The notes under the pieces: model-generated | The model's database searches: none | Seen by the model: the letters and a program-made list of their open reading frames with translations, nothing else | What the model was told of the DNA's origin: nothing | In this document: in pieces, positions 26,601-35,258 of the stretch | How the letters are laid out: every line of letters starts with the position of its first letter | Position numbering within the stretch: position 1 is the stretch's first letter | NCBI RefSeq assembly: GCF_009932555.1 | Contig: NZ_BLJO01000007.1 | Coordinates: 199,956-263,955, forward strand | Direction of reading: 5' to 3' | DNA length: 64,000 nt | DNA from: Steroidobacter agaridevorans | Lineage (GTDB): Bacteria; Pseudomonadota; Gammaproteobacteria; Steroidobacterales; Steroidobacteraceae | Program-made: the position numbers and the translations under genes

Positions 26601-28333
26601 GGAATCCACGCGTGCTGTGCGCCGTGCGCCTTGACGTACTTCGCCGCGTCGGCCGGCGAGAAACGCCGCTCATCGACCGTGATCTCGCGATACTCGTTTT
26701 CCAGCGCCGCGCGCAAATCACCCTGCAGCGCCTTCAAGTCGGCGAGCAACTCTTTGCGCCGTTGTCCGAGCCGCGTCGCCCGCGACACCAACGACGCGCT
26801 GGTCTCGGTCGTCAGTCGTTCGGTGATGGATCCGATGGATGTTTCCAATTGCCGCCGCGCATCCTGATCGCTGCCCAACACGGCGACACATAACGGACGC
26901 AGCACTTCCGGCACTTTGTCGCGCAGTACACGCAAAGCTTTCGCAGTCTGCGCCGTGACCAGGATCGACTTGCCCTGCGCGAGCTGGTGGCCGATCAAGT
27001 TCGCGATCGTATGCGTCTTGCCGGTGCCGGGCGGGCCTTGCACCAGCACCGAGCCGCTATGGCTCAGGCGCTTGATGATCTGGATCTGTTCCTGATTCGC
27101 TTCCTTGCCGAGCAGCACGTCATCGTCATCGAGCGGCGTGGCGAGCACCGCTTGAGTGGCAGTGTCCTCCGGCAACGGCTTCGGCGCCGGCGTTTCCTCG
27201 ACCGACGTGCCCGAAATCTGCACCATCGCCGGCGCGAAGGCTTTGCGCTGATCGATATCGTCGATGATGGCGTCGACCGCATTCGCGATGCCGCCGACAC
27301 GCTTGCGCAGGATCAGCATCGGATCGCGCCACATGCGCGGCGCGTCGGAAGGCTCGTCGGCGACGTGCTCTTTGAACAAACGACCGCTGGTGGGCGACAG
27401 CGTCTGCACCAGCGTCTTCAGATAGATCTCGGTGTCGTCGGCGCCCCACGGATGCAAACCGGAGTTTTCCAGCTCGGCGGTCCGATTGCGCAGCGACGCC
27501 GCCGCCGTGTTTTGCAAATCCACGAACAGCGCGCTGTACAGTTCGGTCGGCCGGTCCGTCTCGTGAATGCTGAATTCCGCGGCGCTGGCGTCGAAGCGCA
27601 GCTCGACGCGCTTGAGCATCACCGGATGATCGATAGGCACACTGCCCTCGATCGACGAGACCGCGCGCCAGTTGAGCCGCCCGTCGGCGGCGACCAGCTC
27701 GAGCAGCTCGCCGTCGCGCTCGATGGCCGAATGAATTTCATAGAACAGCTCGAAAAAGCCCAACGCCTTGCGCGCGGCGAGCTCCGTAACAGCCCACTCC
27801 TCGCGCTGCGCAACCCAGGCTTCGAAGTCGGCCAGGCGCTGTTCGTCATCGTCGAAACGAATATTGAGCGGAGCGCTGTCGGCCGCGGCGACGTTGCGAG
27901 TCGCAGAGAAATACGCCGCCTTGGTGGGATCGTCCCAGTCGGGCTGCAGCCAGTTGGCGACGTTGAATGGCGGCGTGGGACACGGCGTCGACACCGGCCG
28001 TGCGATTCGCAGCAGACAGTCGTCCTCCACCTGCACGCCAGTGTCGAGGCCGGGACGATTGATCTGCACGCAGGGGTGATCCGGCGCATCGGCCAACCGT
28101 ATCGCCCGCGGATGCTGACTCACATGTCGAACTGGAGGAAACCGCAGCTGGTTGGCTTCCTTCAGGAACAGGTAGAGCTGCCGGAGTTTGTGCCGAATGT
28201 GCTCGATCATCGGCTCAGTATTCGACGCCGAGCCTGAACCAGATTTGAAGGCGTCGTTCAGAATGGCCCACACGCCGTCGCCATTCAGGAACAAGGCCTG
28301 AAAATCCCGCGAGGTGCTACAGGACCGACCCAT
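23609..28333 (-). CDS. Large SF1 helicase with C-terminal restriction-endonuclease-like domain
   Basis: The 1574-residue protein has an unknown N-terminal ~380 residues, then an SF1 helicase core: Walker A GPPGTGKTHTI (about 440), Walker B VIVDEASQAD (about 1120), GDHEQVTPLG (motif III), ISAEFQGDERDIILLS (motif V) and RYNVAASRARDQLW (motif VI). About 550 residues inserted between Walker A and B are helical. The last ~150 residues are a PD-(D/E)XK-type nuclease (about 1430-1500) with FRIDMVVE and LAVECDG, like MTES_1575/DUF559 endonucleases. Start is uncertain: ATG 28333 or ATG 28210, both with weak ribosome sites. A role in DNA processing or phage defence is an inference. Confidence 0.85.
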   Translation of the reverse strand: MGRSCSTSRDFQALFLNGDGVWAILNDAFKSGSGSASNTEPMIEHIRHKLRQLYLFLKEANQLRFPPVRHVSQHPRAIRLADAPDHPCVQINRPGLDTGVQVEDDCLLRIARPVSTPCPTPPFNVANWLQPDWDDPTKAAYFSATRNVAAADSAPLNIRFDDDEQRLADFEAWVAQREEWAVTELAARKALGFFELFYEIHSAIERDGELLELVAADGRLNWRAVSSIEGSVPIDHPVMLKRVELRFDASAAEFSIHETDRPTELYSALFVDLQNTAAASLRNRTAELENSGLHPWGADDTEIYLKTLVQTLSPTSGRLFKEHVADEPSDAPRMWRDPMLILRKRVGGIANAVDAIIDDIDQRKAFAPAMVQISGTSVEETPAPKPLPEDTATQAVLATPLDDDDVLLGKEANQEQIQIIKRLSHSGSVLVQGPPGTGKTHTIANLIGHQLAQGKSILVTAQTAKALRVLRDKVPEVLRPLCVAVLGSDQDARRQLETSIGSITERLTTETSASLVSRATRLGQRRKELLADLKALQGDLRAALENEYREITVDERRFSPADAAKYVKAHGAQHAWIPGPVKLAAPLPLNSNELGRLYALGAAFTADEEEDARRPLPNLDELPSEREFESLASEHQRLAAADLSAGVHRWTQTGSSAAIQELVATLAEEFSELRRRQAWRPYAIVAGINGGTQREVWEQLIHGIEEAAEANAQCALLRHHRPQLAKSMSPETQRRIAQEIVQHLEAGRGLGFVTMATRSEWRQFVKAASVAAGEPSRIDHFHVLAMVADLEVRRLEIEDSWNALIGGHINSLFRSMGPEPELACRALTDEIRHCLDWHAHTWGSLAEHLRSEGLRLDELVAQIPREPSPLAEYQTVERLSSEVLPPLLAIESDRRKQREINEWFEQLAARIGEIDPNSVGAGCISRLLAAVEARDASAFRAAREYAQRLLAVKPLTAERDELLTRLRDVAPRWADRLQDRKAPHDKGHPPGDLELAWIYRQLHDALVQLDRLDAQTLQYEADRTRDRLRPVTQELIDATAWGQQLARLQGNNAIRQALVGWLDTAKRLMSTRHPERRQTLLTEARKLMKHSVEAVPVWIMPISMVAETFDPRATRFDLVIVDEASQADLNALIPLYMARQVVIVGDHEQVTPLGVGKEQTALENLRKSMLHDFPNAHLFDAMSSIYDIGRQAFGDAVRLIEHFRSVPEIIAFSNRLSYDGKILPLRAANSTHIKPACVPYPVAGVRQGDVNQREAEAIVSLIKAMTRHPAYEGKTIGVISMLKEEQALLIQSLLHKRIDSVELEKRRILAGISAEFQGDERDIILLSLVDSAPEESALRTVREGAYELVKKRYNVAASRARDQLWVVYSFDAEHDLKIDDLRFQLLQHVQQPNLAPPGAERERLEPESPLEREVAKRLTAAGYRVKQQMSIGHFRIDMVVESDDKRLAVECDGDRYRTPESLGEDIARQAVLERLGWEFVRIRASAFYRDPDAALRRVFDRLTELGIKPIGPEEITIAPVEEAPAKSLVEELQEMMGRPVLAAPPSAPAAAEDEPAESAPKKTAKPRRKFGRQP

Positions 28334-28402
28334 CCTGCAGCACCTGATTTAACAATCGCACGGCCTCACGGCGACGTGCATGTATAAGTTGCAGGTGTGC
28401 CG

Positions 28403-28741
28403 TTAAATAGACACCAGGCGCCACTTGCCGTCGAGGCCATCCCCTTTGGTTTCTCCGGGCGCATCTTTCGAGTAGGTGTACACGGGCTTGCCGCGATAAC
28501 TCCACTGGCGAGCGGCGCCTCGCTGGATGGATTTCCAATCGCCCACGACGGTCGATGCGCCTTCGGATGCGAGCACCGGCGGCCAGGTCTCGGCACATTT
28601 ATTTGTACAGTGGGACCGGCCGTCGACGTCCAGGTCGTAGGTATAGAGGGCCAAGCCCTCCTGGTTGCGCAGGACATAGGCGCCCCGGTCCTCAAAGACA
28701 CTGATATCTGCCGGCGTCGTGGGTGGCAATGTTTCGTTCAC
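28403..28741 (-). CDS. Single-domain PF03640 (secreted repeat) protein
   Basis: Start chosen at GTG 28741 because it overlaps the MBL gene's stop as GTGA, indicating coupled translation. The 112-residue product holds one PF03640-type unit: YVLRNQEGLALYTYDLD, CTNKCAETWPPVLA and ARQWSYRGKPVYTYSKDAPGE. These are the same signatures found three to four times in the two large paralogues upstream. It has no signal peptide of its own, which is odd for this exported family. Last gene of operon A. Confidence 0.8.
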   Translation of the reverse strand: MNETLPPTTPADISVFEDRGAYVLRNQEGLALYTYDLDVDGRSHCTNKCAETWPPVLASEGASTVVGDWKSIQRGAARQWSYRGKPVYTYSKDAPGETKGDGLDGKWRLVSI

Positions 28742-29691
28742 GGCAACTTTCCTTCCAGCTCCTGATAAACCTTCGCCACTGCCACCGGCCCCTGACTGCC
28801 GCTGGCGGGCCACTTCTTGTACGGCCCCCAATTCGCCTGCTCGATCGCCGGACAATTCTTTGCCGACTCGCACTTCAATCCGGCGGCGTGCAGCCGCTTC
28901 GACTCGGCGATCACAGACTGGGTGGCCTTCTTGAACTCGACCAGGTCGCGCTTCATTGCAGGCCCCTCATCCGTGAATCCATGCCCCGGGATGTACAAGG
29001 AAACATCCATCGCCAATGCCTTGTCGATGGTGGCCAGCCATTCGCTGGGATACGCACTGCGCATCGCAGGGAACAAGCCGCGCAGATACACCTCGCTCAT
29101 GAATAACACCTTGCTGGCCGGCAGATAGACGACCAGGTCGCCACCTGTATGCGCGCGTCCCAGGTTCAGCACTTGAATCTCGGTACCGCCGAGCTTGATC
29201 GTCTCGCGATCCTTCACCAATTTGCTCGGCACCGCCGCGTTCTTGGACCTGGCGAGCGCGTCCTTCGAGAAGGCGGTGGAAACAAACACCGCGTCGGGAT
29301 ACGCAGAAGTGAAGGCGGCGTTGCCGCCGGTGTGATCGCCGTGATCCGAGCCCACCACCACATACTTGACGGGCTGCGACGTCACCTTCTTGATCCGATC
29401 GATCAGCTGCTGGCTTTCGGCCACGTTGCCCTGCCCGTCGACCACCAGCACGCCCTCCTGGGTGATCACCACGAGAGAGACGGTGGTGAAGAGAGCGCCG
29501 CTCGGATCCGGCGAGTGCACTCCTTCAAATATATAAGCGTCGGACGCGACCTTCTGCCACCGCGGGAAATCTTCCTTTTTCAGGCCATTGTCGGCCAGCG
29601 CCGAAGAGCGGACCGAGTCCGGGCCGGACGCCACTGCGCCAACACTCAGGAGACCGGCCAGCAGGCCGGCGAGAAGACGACTGGAGCTCAT
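28738..29691 (-). CDS. Exported metallo-beta-lactamase-fold hydrolase
   Basis: The 317-residue product has a signal peptide (LLAGLLAGLLSVGAVAS). MBL-fold landmarks: VLVVDGQGN, a metal motif VVGSDHGDHTGGN, GRAHTGGDLVVYLP and YIPGHG. In the usual HxHxDH the first His is Ser115 here, so one zinc-1 ligand is missing while His117, Asp119 and His120 remain. The family hydrolyses esters, lactams or sulphates in the periplasm. It lies between a TonB receptor and a PF03640 gene in operon A. Confidence 0.85.
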   Translation of the reverse strand: MSSSRLLAGLLAGLLSVGAVASGPDSVRSSALADNGLKKEDFPRWQKVASDAYIFEGVHSPDPSGALFTTVSLVVITQEGVLVVDGQGNVAESQQLIDRIKKVTSQPVKYVVVGSDHGDHTGGNAAFTSAYPDAVFVSTAFSKDALARSKNAAVPSKLVKDRETIKLGGTEIQVLNLGRAHTGGDLVVYLPASKVLFMSEVYLRGLFPAMRSAYPSEWLATIDKALAMDVSLYIPGHGFTDEGPAMKRDLVEFKKATQSVIAESKRLHAAGLKCESAKNCPAIEQANWGPYKKWPASGSQGPVAVAKVYQELEGKLP

Positions 29692-29749
29692 GCGATTCGA
29701 CCTCGTTGCAGTTGGGGCGGACGTTGCCGTCCGCCCCGTGCCGTTGCGT

Positions 29750-32686
29750 TTAGAACTGGAAGCGCACGCCGACGCGATAGTAACGACCGAGGCGGTCGTA
29801 ATAATCGGCGTTGTCCTGGCCGTTGTAGTAACCGCCGCCGCGGGTACCGGCGACCAGCGCAGGTTCTTCGTTCAACAGGTTCTCGACCACCATGAACAGC
29901 TCAGCGCCCGAGTCGAGCAGCTTGCCGTTGAGCGACAGATCGAAGTACTTCACGCCATCGATGTGATTGCCGTCGATCGTCGGATTCGCCAGCGTCGACG
30001 TGGGGCAGCCCTCGGTACAAACAATAAAGGAGTTGTTGTACTTGCCCGAGCTGATGCCGCGCATCGTCAGCGTCGCCGTGACCGGCTCCCAGTTGTAGCC
30101 GGCAGAAACGAGATAGCGATACTTCGGCGACTGCAACGCATTGCCCAGTCCGATCCCGGCGCCGCCGGCGTTCAGGCCCGATCCTTCCACGGTCGCGCCC
30201 GAGTCCTTGGTCTGCAGCTTGTCGAAGTACGTGCCCAGAGCACGCAACTGCAGATCGCCCGGCCCGATCGGCAGGTTGTAGCTCATCTCGACGTCATAGC
30301 CGGACGCTTCCTGTCCCAGGATGTTCTGCGGCTGGTTGTACACGGTGACGATCTTGCCGTCCGCACCGCGAATGACGTAACGGCACAGGTCGGTGATGCC
30401 ACGCTCGCAGCGGTTGGCGTTTTCCTGCGCGCCGAGCGAAGCAATCGCGCCGTCGATCTCGATGTTGTAGTAGTCGATCGACATCGTGAAGCCCGGGATG
30501 AAGCGCGGCGAGAACACGATGCCGATACCGGTCGTGTCGGCCTCTTCCGGCTTCAGCTCCGGATTGCCGATGGTGACGCTCGTGACCAGGTATTGCGATT
30601 GATCTCTCGGATCGGTGAAGTTGCTGCCGCCGCTTTGTCCGGCATTGAACAGATCGCCGAGGCTGGGTGCACGGATATCGCGCGAACGCGTCAAGCGCAC
30701 ACGAATGTCGTCGATCGGTTGCCAGGTCGTACCGGCCTTCCAGGTGACCACATCGCCCGAGGTGCTGTAGTCCGTCCAACGCACGGCGCCGTTGAAGTCC
30801 AGCGACTGCGCAGCGGGTACGTTTGCCGCCAGCGGCACAACGGTTTCGACGAAGCCTTCCGTCACGTTGTAGTCACCCTTCGAGGCGTGATAGTTGCCGG
30901 CGAAGAACACACTCGGGCTGGCCTCGTCGAGCACGCTGGCCACACCGTCGACTTCCTCACGACGATGCTCGGCGCCGAATGCCAGGGAGATCGGCCCGGC
31001 CCAGGAAGAGAACGGCTGGCCGCTGGCGCTGATCGCGACCACGTCCTGCGTCAGCTCCTGATCGGCCCAACCCGTTTCGGTGATGTAGTCGATCACCGCC
31101 TGCGAGTTCACGCCGATGCCGAAGGGGTTGTACGGCACGCAGGCGGGATCGTCGTTCGCGGGGTTCGCGTCTGCGTTGACCGAGCACACGATGCGGCCCG
31201 AAGGATCGCGAACGGAATTGATCGCCTTGGTGTAATTCGGGTTGATGCGATTGCCCGGCGCCGTTTGCAACGCCTCCGTGGTGCTGCGTTGAGCGTAGGC
31301 GTCCCATGACCAATCGTCGCCGGCCATGGTGAAGCTGCCCTCGACGCCGAGCGCATAGCGCTTGAAGGTGCGCGTGTTATCGCCTGCCAGCGGCGGCAGG
31401 TCGGCGTTGGTCGTGCCCATGGCCAACGAGGTGACGTTGTTGGCGATCATGCCGTTGCGGATTTCATCCGGAATGAACGGGTTGGTGACCGGAATCTTCA
31501 GATTGAAATCGAACGTGCGCAGCGCGTGGTGATTGATCGCGCGCGTCTTGGACCAGCCCAGCTCGGCGAACACCGAAGTGTTGTCCGTCACATCGAAGCT
31601 GGCGCGACCGAACGCGGTGCTGCGATCCATCTGCATGGTCAGCGACTGCAGGTTGTCGTTGCGCGAACGTTCCCAATCGCCGCCCGACATATAGGGGTTG
31701 CTGATGACACTGCCGAAGTTGAACGGCAGATAGGCGCCGCCCTCGACGAAGTCCGTGCCGCGCAGCGGACAACCCGCTTGCACGGCAGTGTTCGGGGCCG
31801 TGCCGTAGTAACAGCCCGTGATCAAGCCGCCCGCAGTGGCTTGCGACATGCCGGTGTTGAATCGTTTGATCAGCTGCGGCTGGCCGTTGGTCGGGGTGTA
31901 AGCCGGATTGTTCATCAGCTGATATCCAGCATCGTTCCACGGACGGTTGTTGCCGCGGATCTCATCGGAGCCGGCCCATTCGGCGCTGAACAACACGTGG
32001 CCGCGAGAATCGGCGAACGGCGCGCCCAACGCCAGCGAGTACAGCTGGCTTTCGTTGTCGTGATACGTGGTCTCGCCGACTTGGGCCGTGCCCTTGATGC
32101 CGGTGAATTCTTTGTCGAGGATGAAGTTCACCACACCGGCCAACGCATCGGAGCCGTACACGGCGGACGCGCCGCCGGTCACGATTTCCACACGCTGGAT
32201 CAGCGCGGTCGGAATGGAGTTGACGTCGGGCGCGCCGGTGGCGGTATCGCCCGTGCCCAGCGTGGCCGGGACCATGCGCTTGCCATCCAACAGAACCAGG
32301 GTGCGATTGGCGCCCAGGCCGCGCAGGTTCAATGTGTTGATGCCAGCCGTGCCGGAGCTGATGTTACCGGAATAGTTGTGCGAGCTGCGGCCACCCGAGA
32401 GCGCCGGCAGGCGGTTCACCGAGTCGGCAAGGTTGGTCGTCGCCATCTGTGCGAGCTGCTCGGTACCGAGCACGGAGATCGGCGTCGGCGCTTCATAGCC
32501 ATCGCGCACGATGCGCGTGCCCGTCACGGTGACTACGTCGAGCACTGCGCCGCTGCTCTCCTGACTCTGCGCCTCTTGCGCGGACGCTGTGCCGGCGGCC
32601 AGCGTCGTCAACGCCAGCAGCGTGCTGCCGGCAATCCCCAGCGTACGGCGCACGGCCGCAGTCACCGAGTTCGTTTCCTTCATCAT
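29750..32686 (-). CDS. TonB-dependent outer-membrane receptor (operon A)
   Basis: Start chosen at ATG 32686 with GGGGAG 7 bp upstream, followed by a signal peptide (LLALTTLAAGTASAQ). The 978-residue receptor has a plug domain with VVTVTGTRIVRDG, LADSVNRLPALSGG, TLNLRGLGANRTLVLLDGKR, VEIVTGGASAVYGSDALAGVVNF, and a beta-barrel ending in YRVGVRFQF, the terminal-Phe assembly signal. It imports a ligand using TonB energy. No FecR-type signalling extension is present. Position in operon A suggests it takes up that system's substrate. Confidence 0.93.
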   Translation of the reverse strand: MMKETNSVTAAVRRTLGIAGSTLLALTTLAAGTASAQEAQSQESSGAVLDVVTVTGTRIVRDGYEAPTPISVLGTEQLAQMATTNLADSVNRLPALSGGRSSHNYSGNISSGTAGINTLNLRGLGANRTLVLLDGKRMVPATLGTGDTATGAPDVNSIPTALIQRVEIVTGGASAVYGSDALAGVVNFILDKEFTGIKGTAQVGETTYHDNESQLYSLALGAPFADSRGHVLFSAEWAGSDEIRGNNRPWNDAGYQLMNNPAYTPTNGQPQLIKRFNTGMSQATAGGLITGCYYGTAPNTAVQAGCPLRGTDFVEGGAYLPFNFGSVISNPYMSGGDWERSRNDNLQSLTMQMDRSTAFGRASFDVTDNTSVFAELGWSKTRAINHHALRTFDFNLKIPVTNPFIPDEIRNGMIANNVTSLAMGTTNADLPPLAGDNTRTFKRYALGVEGSFTMAGDDWSWDAYAQRSTTEALQTAPGNRINPNYTKAINSVRDPSGRIVCSVNADANPANDDPACVPYNPFGIGVNSQAVIDYITETGWADQELTQDVVAISASGQPFSSWAGPISLAFGAEHRREEVDGVASVLDEASPSVFFAGNYHASKGDYNVTEGFVETVVPLAANVPAAQSLDFNGAVRWTDYSTSGDVVTWKAGTTWQPIDDIRVRLTRSRDIRAPSLGDLFNAGQSGGSNFTDPRDQSQYLVTSVTIGNPELKPEEADTTGIGIVFSPRFIPGFTMSIDYYNIEIDGAIASLGAQENANRCERGITDLCRYVIRGADGKIVTVYNQPQNILGQEASGYDVEMSYNLPIGPGDLQLRALGTYFDKLQTKDSGATVEGSGLNAGGAGIGLGNALQSPKYRYLVSAGYNWEPVTATLTMRGISSGKYNNSFIVCTEGCPTSTLANPTIDGNHIDGVKYFDLSLNGKLLDSGAELFMVVENLLNEEPALVAGTRGGGYYNGQDNADYYDRLGRYYRVGVRFQF

Positions 32687-32804
32687 CAAACATCTCCCCT
32701 TATGTCGAGAAATCAATGAGCTCGCCTATTTGCGACAAGCCGAGGGTGCGCACCGGCGCTGCGGCCGGCGCAACAATTCAAATTCGAGTGAGCCGATGCG
32801 TCGG

Positions 32805-33884
32805 CTAGCGGGACTGGGAGACGGTGATGCTGGGCTCGCCGCGATCCAGATAAACCTGAGCCATATAAATGTTCACTGACGACGAAATCGCCGTCATCTT
32901 GCCGTTCTGATCCGGATAGCCATCGGCGTGTTGCCACAGCTTGCGCCAGAAGCCCGATGGGTCGAGCTGACCGTACGACAGGTGATGCGTCGACCAGCCC
33001 ATCACGGTGCGATAGTAGGTGTCGACATCCGCGTAGCCGGCCATCAACCCTTCCGCTCTGCCTTCGGTCAGCTGCAAGCGGAACTGCATGCCGCGGAACC
33101 GATACTCGTTGGTGTTCCCGAAGAACACCGCCCAGGGCCAGGTCACATCCTTGGCTTCCGTCTGCAGCACGCCGTTGACGATCTTCCCCTGCAACTGGTT
33201 GTAGAAACGTTTGCTGAAACGGTTGTCGACGCGCTGGGTGCCGCCCGGCATGATCTTGTCGCCGCCGGCATCGGTGAGCAGCGGATCCAGGCCCCGCAGA
33301 ATCGTCACCTGCACCGAGTCGTCGTTCCGCAGACTGTCGACGCCCGTGAGCTCGATGATCGAACGGTTGTAAGTCAGCTGACGAACCAGGCGATTGCCGA
33401 ACAGGCGGAACTGCCCTTCGGGCCCGCGAAATTGCGGGCTGCAGCCGATCACGCGATACAACGCGTTGTCGATGCCCTTCTCACCGGTGGGACTGGTGAA
33501 ATCTTTTGGCCCGACCTTGCCGTCCAGATTCAGGCCGATCGCGATCGGTCCCCGCGCTTCCGGCATCGGAAAGTTATCTTTGGAATCTTCCGGGTAGTAC
33601 TTCAACGCTTCGCGCGCCAGGTGCGTATCGATCTCGGTGCCGCCTTTCGGATACAGCTTGGCGAACACTTCACGCGGCCCGTACTTGTTGAGACCGTCGG
33701 GACACTCCGCCTTGCCGTCGGGCGTTTGATAGACGCCCCAGTACATGTCGGTGGTGACGTATGCGATGCGGCCATCGGGAGGTGCGGTGCCGTCGGCGGC
33801 GGAAGCAATCGCAGGCGCTACCGCGAGCGTTGCCACCGCGGTGAACGCACGCCATCCCAGTTGCTTAGCGAATGAATGTTTCAT
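32805..33884 (-). CDS. Exported protein of unknown function, paralogue of the 41592-42668 product
   Basis: Start chosen at ATG 33884 with GGGGGGA before it. The 359-residue product has a signal peptide (FTAVATLAVAPAIASAAD). I recognise no catalytic family. Conserved with its paralogue (358 residues): YVTTDMYWGVYQTPDGKAECP, IAIGLNLDGKVGPKDFTSPTGE, DNALYRVIGC, IELTGVDSLRNDDSVQVT, LLTDAGGDKIMPGGTQRVD, LMAGYADVDTYY and GWSTHHLSYGQ. The architecture suggests an all-beta periplasmic protein. Both copies follow a multi-repeat PF03640 gene, so the two gene products very probably work together. Confidence 0.8.
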   Translation of the reverse strand: MKHSFAKQLGWRAFTAVATLAVAPAIASAADGTAPPDGRIAYVTTDMYWGVYQTPDGKAECPDGLNKYGPREVFAKLYPKGGTEIDTHLAREALKYYPEDSKDNFPMPEARGPIAIGLNLDGKVGPKDFTSPTGEKGIDNALYRVIGCSPQFRGPEGQFRLFGNRLVRQLTYNRSIIELTGVDSLRNDDSVQVTILRGLDPLLTDAGGDKIMPGGTQRVDNRFSKRFYNQLQGKIVNGVLQTEAKDVTWPWAVFFGNTNEYRFRGMQFRLQLTEGRAEGLMAGYADVDTYYRTVMGWSTHHLSYGQLDPSGFWRKLWQHADGYPDQNGKMTAISSSVNIYMAQVYLDRGEPSITVSQSR

Positions 33885-33906
33885 CGTTCCCCCCGCAGTC
33901 GACCGC

Positions 33907-35250
33907 TCAAGTCTCGCTATGGGCGAAATCGTCTCGCACCCACAGAACCGTGAAACCATTGCGCTGGCCGTACATTTCGCCCGTCTGATCGCCTCTCACA
34001 TCGCCAGGCTCGACATCGTCCGCATAGGTGTAGAGCGGGCTGCCTCGATAGGCCCACACGCGAATGGCGCCAGCTTCGCCGGCGGTCGCGAGCCGGCCCG
34101 AGCGCGGCTCGATCTCGATCACCGACCACAACTTGTTGTCGCTCCTGGCGTTGGCATCGGCCAGCACGTACGGCCACTTCTTCAAACAACGGTCGACATT
34201 GCCGCCGCCGCAAATGGCGATGCGATATTCGGACGGCGAACCTGGGTAATCGCACGACAGCTGATCCAAGGAATCGTCCGAGCACAAATATGCGTACACG
34301 GCTTTGCCCTTGGCATCCGCGACCGCGACACCCTTTTGCGTGTCGATCAACTGGAACGGTTTCGGCAGGGCCGCGACCCGCTGCGTATAAACGTTGCTCC
34401 AGCCCGGCACGTCGGAGCCTTGCTGGCTGTAGAGATTGATGTCGCGGTTGTACGTGTACAGCGGCTGCTTGCGGAAAGCCCACTGACGCACGCCGGCGGC
34501 GCGCTCGACAATGGACCATTCGCCATCGGCTCTGGCCAGCGCCGGTGCGAGCACAGGCTTCCATGTGTCTTCACAAGCGCCCCGGCAATTCGATTTGTCC
34601 GGGCCGTCCTGGTCGGACGCGTAAACGGAATAGCCGTCGGCGTTCACGAGCAAACGGCCATTGAAGGTCGTCACGACGCTGAATCCCGGCGGAATCTTTG
34701 GCGACGGTCCGACCGGATAGCGGCCGGCCATTTGTTTCAACTGCTCGCGGTTCGTGCCACCGAGCACGTCGCCGGGCTGGCGATCGAGCACGGAGGTGTA
34801 CAGCGCCTGGCCATCATAGGCCCACTGCTTCGCACCGTCCGGCCGCGTAATCACAGTCCACTTATCGACCGGCTTCGCGTCCGCCGGCGCAATCACGGGC
34901 GGCCACATCGCGGCACAAGTCGGGCGCGTATCGAGATGCGGCAACACGAGCCCCGGCGGATAAGGACTGAATAGCCCCTCGCTGGTCGTCGTCACCTTGT
35001 TCGTGCAAGTGGATCGGCCCTTCTCATCGCCGACATAACCGCCGCGCAACGATTGGTACGGCCATTTATAGATCGTCTTGCCCTTGGCGTCGGCGAACAC
35101 CGGCCCTTCCAGCTCGGTGACGATGACTTGAATGCCAGGTGGCATCGGTGCACGAACGTATTGCTCTTTGACGACAGCCGGCGTCGAGGCAGCGAACGCG
35201 TGCCCCGCCGCCACGACACCGAGGAGCGCGCTATAGATGTAGTGTCTCAT
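33907..35250 (-). CDS. Exported multi-repeat PF03640 protein (operon A)
   Basis: Start chosen at ATG 35250, 8 bp after the DUF1552 stop, with a signal peptide (LLGVVAAGHAFAAS). The 447-residue product has four PF03640-like units, each with a Y-x-Y-x-x-D turn, a C-x3-C-x3-W-x-P motif and Q-W-(A/S)-Y-x-G-x-P-L-Y-T. Examples: CTNKV..MWPPVIAPADAKPV, QWAYDGQALYTS, CRGACEDTWKPVLAP, QWAFRKQPLYTY and WAYRGSPLYTYADD. The domain is often found in lipoproteins near electron-transfer genes; its function is unknown. It is paralogous to the 42682-44121 product over its whole length. Confidence 0.82.
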   Translation of the reverse strand: MRHYIYSALLGVVAAGHAFAASTPAVVKEQYVRAPMPPGIQVIVTELEGPVFADAKGKTIYKWPYQSLRGGYVGDEKGRSTCTNKVTTTSEGLFSPYPPGLVLPHLDTRPTCAAMWPPVIAPADAKPVDKWTVITRPDGAKQWAYDGQALYTSVLDRQPGDVLGGTNREQLKQMAGRYPVGPSPKIPPGFSVVTTFNGRLLVNADGYSVYASDQDGPDKSNCRGACEDTWKPVLAPALARADGEWSIVERAAGVRQWAFRKQPLYTYNRDINLYSQQGSDVPGWSNVYTQRVAALPKPFQLIDTQKGVAVADAKGKAVYAYLCSDDSLDQLSCDYPGSPSEYRIAICGGGNVDRCLKKWPYVLADANARSDNKLWSVIEIEPRSGRLATAGEAGAIRVWAYRGSPLYTYADDVEPGDVRGDQTGEMYGQRNGFTVLWVRDDFAHSET

Positions 35251-35258
35251 CGTCGCAA

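Noticed and set aside
26987-28237. 416-residue open frame antisense to the helicase N-terminus
   Set aside because: No start signal or homology, and it lies inside a supported gene.
29588-31309. 573-residue open frame antisense to the TonB receptor
   Set aside because: It is the shadow of the receptor barrel; composition is Arg/Val-rich with no family features.
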